From Endocalyx cinctus (lineage: Eukaryota; Ascomycota; Sordariomycetes; Amphisphaeriales; Apiosporaceae), in the NCBI GenBank assembly GCA_001600455.1, contig BCKC01000015.1:1-64000 (forward strand): a DNA stretch of 64,000 nt. The letters run 5' to 3'. This document shows positions 58,010 through 64,000 of this stretch, piece after piece. The notes under the pieces were generated by a model that had not been told where the DNA came from, made no database searches, and saw nothing but the letters and a program-made list of their open reading frames with translations. Position numbers and translations under genes: made by a program. The first letter of the stretch is position 1, and each line of letters starts with the position of its first letter.

Positions 58010-59621
58010 TCATCTCTTGAAGTGGGCCAACTCAAGTAGTCTCAAAACAGGGAATATAATTGCCGTGATACCACATCCAATCCAAATCCCAAGGTCGGCA
58101 CCATCTTCACCCACCATACGCGCAACAACACCCACGTAATACACCTGATCCATACCGAGAATTGCACCTGCCCAACCACCTAAAAAGCCCGTGAGCGCCG
58201 CGAGTCCGACAGGTAACCTAGTAGGATCGTCCCAAGCCGTCCAGTCAAAAGCAGGCGATCGACCCGTCTTTCGGAACAAAAAGTGTTCTTCACCAACGAT
58301 GACAATGAAGAAGGTAACCCAGTAACCCATCAGCGCGAGGAAATTCTCGAATATGTCGAACAGGTTATTTCTTCCGACCAGTGCCAGCACGAAGTAAATG
58401 GCTGCGACAACCGTTGAAAGGACCCACCGAGGAATTTTGGCGGCTTGATGCGTTAACATTTGCAGGTTCAGCGCTGCTGCATAAGTACCCGGGATGTTAT
58501 TAGAGATGACACCCAGAGCAGAGATAACTGCACAGAACTTTCCGAACGATCCGAGACCACCATATCCCGCTACAAGCAACGCGCCGGAGGAAGTCTCGTA
58601 AGCGGTCTCCCAGGCCGCATTAGTCGCAATACCGGAAGCTAGTCCGATGCCCAAAGCGTAGACGAATGAAAATGACGCGACCATGCCGAGTAAAGTCATG
58701 ATAAACATCATGATACTATTCGTGTCTTCGTGGTAGTAAACAAAGAAGTCGGAAGATGATCCGGCCCAAGATATAGGGGCGCTCAAGCAGATGCAGAGAA
58801 ATGATAAACGATTAGCGGCAATAGTAGCGGCATTACCAATTGAAGGGGTGGTCGTGTCGAAGTAAGGCCCAGCAGAACCGACGAGGACAAACGAGATGAT
58901 CAACTGCGGAATGGATGCCCATCGCTCATAATAGTGAAAAACTTTCATCCCGAAGACTGCGACCAGCCAAGTGACGATAGAAACAATGATTATTCCCACG
59001 ATAATCGTAATTTTTCCGTCAGCAACTGCGGAAAGAATTTGACCGCCAATAATACAATCTAGCATGCCGTACCCTACCATAATGACAACGTTCAGTATGC
59101 AACAAATTTTGGTCGGATGGTAGCCCATGAAATATCTAGCCGCGACCTACTCTTCGCATTAGCTTTTTCGCGTAATCATGACCTGGAATCTTAACACGTA
59201 CCAGTGTTCGATTGCCACTTTGTGAGCCCCAAATCGCCATATACGCGACGCCTACACTTCCAAGAAATGCTCCAAATACGGCGCAAATAATTGAATCTAC
59301 GAATCCCAGCTCAAATACGAGAGGTCCGAGTAACCCTATCAACATATTGTTCACAGTCAAATTTGCGCTGAACCAAATGACGGCAGCCTGGAGGAGGGAG
59401 TTCTTAGATAGGGGATCTCGCTCTGTGGGGAGAACTCGCGTGATTCCACGAGCCTCTAGCCCCGCGAGAGACTCGATCTTATCATTCCATCGCGCGAATC
59501 GGCTTTTTGACGAGACGTCGGTTATTGTACTGGTTAAAGCCGACGTTGTATATCCGACATATGGAATATCAGCTTTAACGAAAGTGCTTTTTTCGAGATC
59601 TTGACGTAAAGGGTCTTCCAT
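58010..59621 (-). CDS. NCS1 purine-cytosine permease-type transporter
   Basis: Predicted 518-residue proton-coupled nucleobase transporter of the Fcy2-like NCS1 family, at the plasma membrane. Exons 59621-59202 and 59146-58010; the 55-nt intron (GTACGT..GAGTAG) joins SGNRTL to VAARYFMGYHP, the family's conserved helix 3 region. The N-terminal 75 residues are hydrophilic. Then come SLLQAAVIWFSANLTVNNMLIGLLGP (helix 1, about 79-104), where NCS1 members bind substrate, and about eleven further hydrophobic helices. Family landmarks are PISWAGSSSDFFVYY, GVISNNIPGTYAAALNLQ and an FLALMGYW helix. Which base it moves (cytosine, adenine, guanine, or related B6-type compounds) cannot be told. A TATATAA element lies about 70 bases upstream on the same strand. 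Confidence 0.9.
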
Positions 59622-59687
59622 TCTGCGATTTTTGGGAGAGCATAGCGGGAATCCAGAGCTAAGAGGGAAAAATCCATTCGCTCAGGT

Positions 59688-59694
59688 TTATATA
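59688..59694 (-). promoter_or_regulatory. TATA box of the permease gene
   Basis: TATATAA on the minus strand, 67-73 bases upstream of the start codon at 59621. Confidence 0.45.
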
Positions 59695-61462
59695 GGCATG
59701 ATTATGTCTTTCTGCAAGTCAGCTCATCAAACGTATCTTATCTTTACGTACAACTTCATGAATGCACGTAAGATATTTATTTCAAGACACCTATCTGATA
59801 AGCTCGCATCGAGAGACAAAAACCGGGAGAAGGGGATTGGGTGCTACCGTGCCATATCTTAGTGGTCGTTTTGATGGACAATATGAGCCAATGAAATTGT
59901 CTTAATCTATAATAATTGTTAGATTCTTTCATTAACCTGGCGATAGTCGAAAATTGTCACCATGTTGGGGCATCTCTAAAATGCCCGAGTCGCTGCAGTG
60001 TGTGGTATTGTGTAACAGTGATAAGCAGTGCATTGGAAACGACTTGCATACGTCCATCTAAAGTACACGGCATATCAGAATCTTGACCCCCCTTTATTCC
60101 CGTGAATCCCTAGCTTGACGTAGTCTAACTTATTTGGGATTAAGCAAGTCGTAGTGCCGATATTGACACACTTAAAGCTGACCGCATACTCTCTTTCTCT
60201 AAAAATCTACGGTCTCATCGTAAATGTCTAGATTCAATGTCACTCTAACCTGCTCGGCGCAAATTCCTCTATATTTCAGGAAATTTACAAGATCTATGTC
60301 AATCATTTATCCACGTCCAATGCTGCTCGTCCTACTAATTTTACTCCTTTTTCTACTAGCGTAGTTACTGATGTGTAGTGAGAATGTTCACCTCAGCAAC
60401 CCCCGGACAAATCGATAGCTAAGAGACTTTATACTCAATTCAATTATGGAACAATTCTTAGACGTATCACATATGAGGTTATCATAGCTTGATTCTCATT
60501 CTACAGTCTATGAGAATGCGACGGTTAGTCATCTAAACGTACGAATCTCCCCGCTGTGCGAGGGGGGATCAATGAGGGAAATAATGTTTCCTGGTAATGT
60601 GCTCTGATATACGCTAACTATAAAGTAAAAGTTACCACCCTGTCTGCCTGTATAACAAACAGTTGGGAAATCCCACCAGCTACTCCTGCAAACCTTGAGG
60701 GGAAAACATGCCTTGGCACATGATCTTTTTCTGGAGAATTTCCAACCACGTGGGTTTTTAACGAATTACCATCTAATAGTAACTACCTCTTATGCGGGAT
60801 CTCTAATAGTAGCTTTTACTAAATTACCGATGGATTTGACCCATGAGCCCAATTCATGATGTAATAAGAGTATACATGAGAAAACAGATTTAAGCTCTCA
60901 AGAGGAGTTGGAATAGCCAGTGATAGGAGCGGTATGCTACAAAAGACACGTCTAAAATCGGTGAGAATGCCGATAATTATTCAATTAAAGCAGACATCTC
61001 CAGCAAGCATCTCCGCCAAGCTTTGAATACTTCAGGGGTATTACGCGATAGCGACAGAATGGTCCCCGCTACAGAGAATGCGGTGGGGTTATGAAAGTTC
61101 AGTAAAAATCTATGTCGCTACAGCGGATTGAACGAGTAACGATCAAGGCGTAAGAAAAAAAAATATATATATATGTCATTTCTAACAATTGAAATTCAAT
61201 GATAGCTATTCATCATGGGAACGTCCATGGTATGCTGACTTGGTATATAGGCATGTTGTATTATGAAGACATACGACCCAGCAACGATGATCTCATGCTA
61301 CCCCAAATTAACTGTTCATTTGCCGGCAGGGTGAAAGTAATATTATCGTGGAGACGCCCACAAAATGGGGAAAGGGACTCCGCTTTCAACCCACCTTCTG
61401 TTCCTGTCTTTTATTTACTATGTACATGGTAATTGTTTTCGCAACGAACTCCGTCCCCAGTG

Positions 61463-61468
61463 TATAAG
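61463..61468 (+). promoter_or_regulatory. TATA-like element of the tannase gene
   Basis: TATAAG within AGTGTATAAGTAG, 76-81 bases upstream of the ATG at 61544, followed by a CT-rich leader (CTCTCTTCTCTTCTTC-like). Position and leader fit a core promoter. Confidence 0.45.
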
Positions 61469-61543
61469 TAGCCAAGCTGCTGCCCTGACCATTCATGTAG
61501 GCTCTCTTCTCTTCTTCACGTCACCCCTTCCGACCTAGGACCA

Positions 61544-63345
61544 ATGGCGCCCGTTCGTAGCATGATAAATCTCGGCTGGATGGCAGTGGCGGCACGCGCC
61601 GTCGCTGCTACCTCTAGTCTGGCCGACGTGTGCACCGTTGACAATATTCAATCGGCGATACCAGCTGCAGACGATATCCTCGGCCTCGAACCGAAGCCCG
61701 ACACGGTCACTGCGAACGCCGTCTACAACTACAACATTTCCGGGGCTTCTCTTTGGCCTGCCAAGTCTGGTGTTAGCTTTTGCAATGTGACTTTTTCTTA
61801 TAGCCACACCGGCGTCGACGACACGGTGAGTTTATTGAACTTTGAAAATAATTTTCTTCGGCATGTAAGTAAATATAGACGCATGCTAACATATTGAAAT
61901 CATAGGTTTTGCTCTGGTACTGGCTTCCTGCGCCGGATGAGTGGTCGGGTCGCTACCTAACCACGGGAGGCGGTGGCCTAGCCATCACCACCGGAGAATC
62001 CAACCTGGAACCAGGACCTGCATACTCTGCCGTCTCGGGAACCACCGACGGAGGCTACGGAGGCTGGGACAAGACCCTCCAGGACGCGGTTTTGATCGCC
62101 AACGGATCCCTCGACTACCTGATCCTCCACGATCACGGGTACAAATCCATTCGCGAACTAACCCTGATAGGCAAGGCGCTCACCGAAAACTTCTATGGCA
62201 CGTCGGACTTCTACTCTTACTACCAGGGGTGCTCTGAGGGAGGACGCGAGGGCTTTAGCCAGGTCCAAAAGTACGGCGATCAGTTCGACGGCTACGCCAT
62301 CGGCGCTCCGGCCCTGCGATTTTCGCTCCTGCAGACTTATCACGCTCTCCCGGCCGTTGTGGAAACCATGCATAACTACTTCCCTTCGCCTTGCGAGTTG
62401 GACCGGATCATCAACGACACGATCGAGGCATGCGACGGCCTGGACGGTAAGGTGGACGGCGTGGTCGCGAGAACGGATCTCTGCAGAATGACGTACAACG
62501 CGACCGACGCTATCGGCAAATCCTTTTCCTGCGCGGCGACTTCTAGCGCGCCTGCCATCAACGGCACCGTCTCCGAGGAAGCGGTCTCGATTGCCCAGGA
62601 GCTTTGGGCCGGTTTGGTTGATTCCAAGAACCGGCTCGTTTACCCATCCTACGAGCCGGGCGCGGCCTTGACCGACGGCGCGACCGCCTACGACAGCGCC
62701 ACGGGCGAGTACACGCCCCAGCTGAGCACCTTCGTGACCCAATTCGTGAACCAGCTCCTGGGCGAGGTCGACACCGACGAGCTCCCCATCCCGCTCGCGA
62801 ACGTGACGAAGGACCAGCTGCGAAAGTGGTCGCTCGACGGCGTGCGGAAGCTGGAAGGCACGCTGCACACGGGCTGGGTCGACCTCGAAGATGCTTACGC
62901 GTCCGGCGCGAAGATTATCCAATTCCACGGGGACGCCGACCCGTCTATTCAGCCCATCTCCTCCACGCTCTACCACGACTCCGTGCGCAAGGCCATGTAC
63001 CCCGACCTGGACTTCGACGCGGGCTACGAGGCTATCAATGAGTGGTATAAGCTATTTTTGGTTCCTGGCGGCGCTCACTGCACGCCCAACACAGCGATGC
63101 CCAATGCCCCCTGGCCGCAGAACATACTGCAGAGTGTTATTGATTGGGTTGAGAATGGCGTCAACCCCACCACGTTGAATGCTACTGTACTCACTGACTT
63201 CGTCCCCGGCGAGGTACAGTCAGTCTGCACTTTCCCTCTCCGGCCGATGTGGTCAGGAGACGAGATGGAGTGTGTGTATGATCAGAAGTCGACAGACTCT
63301 TGGCTTCCTGTCTTGGACGGAATTCCTTCGTACTACCGTGTTTAA
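61544..63345 (+). CDS. secreted tannase/feruloyl esterase family hydrolase
   Basis: Predicted 573-residue secreted esterase that cleaves ester bonds of gallic, ferulic or related phenolic acids from plant material. Exons 61544-61825 and 61906-63345; the 80-nt intron has donor GTGAGT and a GCTAAC branch point. Signal peptide about 1-22 (LGWMAVAARAVA). The family's CS-D-HC catalytic arrangement is visible: C203-S204 in GCSEGG, aspartate in HGDADP (D437 or D439) and H485-C486 in GGAHC. A calcium-binding loop CDGLDGKVDG starts at C270 and is closed by Cys at 287. Many Asn-x-Ser/Thr sites are present. Length and motifs match the fungal tannase/feruloyl esterase B family; which ester it prefers cannot be read. 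A possible AATAAA signal sits about 105 bases after the stop. Confidence 0.94.
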
Positions 63346-64000
63346 CTAGTCGCTAGATGGCGTATAGAGGAAAGTGGGAACTCGCTGAATTATCCCACTG
63401 CCCAAAATATAGCGACACCTCCAGAGCATTTCAGATTCTCACCTATAACATAATAAAATATATTATTACTTTCGTAATTTCCTTCGATCTCGCTGTTATT
63501 GAGTAAGGACAGGCCTCATTAACATTCGATTAGTTAATTTGTTGGTCATATATTATAATTGTGAAAGCATCTAGGCCTTTTTTTTTTCCTGTTCTGCTCC
63601 TTATTATCAGACATGGCACGTTTCGGCTCCATGGCGGGTTCATACCAAAAAGTTAATGACAAAACTTTCGGGTCCACGAATCCTTCACGCGTGTCTGAAT
63701 TTGAGAGTAAGACGTCATGATGCCGTTGTCTTTTTTCCTGATGTTATCCAAAATTGTAACCCCTGTTCTCGTGGTGGGGACCATCCTTCCATATGGTCCG
63801 ACAAGGTTACCTAGATAACATCTCCGATAGATATACGTCCCCTTATCTGACCCGGACTCGGATCTCACCACGGAACGTTCCTCGGTGTGTGTTATTCTAT
63901 TATTATTTGCTCTACTCTGTATTCCGATCCCCTTTATCATAATCGCTTCTCGGTAACCCCACCTTAAGAGGTCTTGGGAATATTCCACAACATATATGAG
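63346..64000. other. 3' flank of the tannase gene, then intergenic
   Basis: AATAAA at 63452-63457 is a candidate 3'-end signal. A 111-codon minus-strand frame at 63653-63988 has no domain and ordinary intergenic composition; it might continue beyond the window but is not called. Confidence 0.4.

Larger units (their letters stand above)
59622..61543. other. intergenic region between permease and tannase genes
   Basis: About 1.9 kb of divergent promoter space. TATATAA at 59688-59694 (minus strand) serves the permease; TATAAG at 61463-61468 lies 76-81 bases before the tannase start. A (TA)n run occurs near 61161. No coding region is supported. Confidence 0.5.

Noticed and set aside
62158..62976. 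272-codon minus-strand frame within the tannase gene
   Set aside because: Antisense of a GC-rich exon whose plus-strand product carries all catalytic motifs of the tannase family.
1..64000. tRNA, 5S rRNA, CRISPR or operon-type features
   Set aside because: Scanned by eye for B-box-like GGTTCGAATCC words, 5S starts and spaced repeats. Isolated GTTCGAA words (near 30233 and 55352) lack a cloverleaf partner, and no array or bacterial signals exist.

Overview
The window is nuclear DNA of a filamentous ascomycete (Pezizomycotina). A Sordariomycete, perhaps in Xylariales, is my best guess from protein flavour and intergenic style, but it is not proven. Reasons: most genes are split by short introns (about 50-75 nt, with GTAAGT/GTGAGT-like donors and CTAAC-like branch points). 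The fungal-only families VID27, TmpA-like membrane flavoprotein, CFEM-rhodopsin receptor, Zn2Cys6 regulator, tannase and heme-thiolate peroxidase are present. Genes are sparse (about 15 in 64 kb). Exons are GC-richer than the long AT-rich intergenic stretches. A 65-base assembly gap lies inside a 12-bp tandem repeat at 24733-24797.

Layout. 0-3.6 kb: no gene seen. 3.6-5.0: secreted tyrosinase (+). 6.9-8.6: trehalose-6-phosphate synthase (+). 9.1-11.2: secreted beta-lactamase-fold serine hydrolase (-). 12.5-14.9: Zn2Cys6 transcription factor (-). 16.1-18.8: VID27 (-) with a 19-nt first exon. 20.0-21.7: mitochondrial Orc1-like AAA ATPase (-). 23.9-26.6: low-complexity protein of unknown function (+) whose reading frame is cut by one in-frame TAG. 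27.7-28.2: a possible decayed small gene (-). 29.1-30.1: secreted beta-propeller, SMP-30-like (+). 33.8-34.8: UbiA-superfamily membrane prenyltransferase/terpene cyclase (-) with a GC-AG intron. 36.1-37.4: TmpA-like membrane flavoprotein (-). 40.6-42.4: seven-exon CFEM-rhodopsin (Pth11-like) receptor (-). 45.4-47.0: secreted heme-thiolate peroxidase (+). 51.1-51.6: fragment of a P-type H+-ATPase membrane domain (-). 51.9-53.9: cysteine-synthase-fold PLP enzyme fused to a rhodanese domain (-). 55.4-57.6: DHA2-type MFS transporter with nine exons (+). 58.0-59.6: NCS1 purine-cytosine-type permease (-). 61.5-63.3: secreted tannase/feruloyl esterase (+).

How they may work together. Housekeeping genes (TPS1, VID27, AAA ATPase) sit on the left. 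The right two thirds has an accessory character: secreted oxidases and hydrolases, a receptor, transporters, and two small groups that could be specialised-metabolism loci. The first is the UbiA-type enzyme with the TmpA-like flavoprotein. The second is the PLP-rhodanese fusion, divergent from an MFS exporter, with an NCS1 permease beyond it. Neither group holds a polyketide synthase, NRPS or P450, so cluster status is inference. Exon boundaries were set by reading frame, splice signals and family continuity; each multi-exon model given below keeps frame from start to stop.
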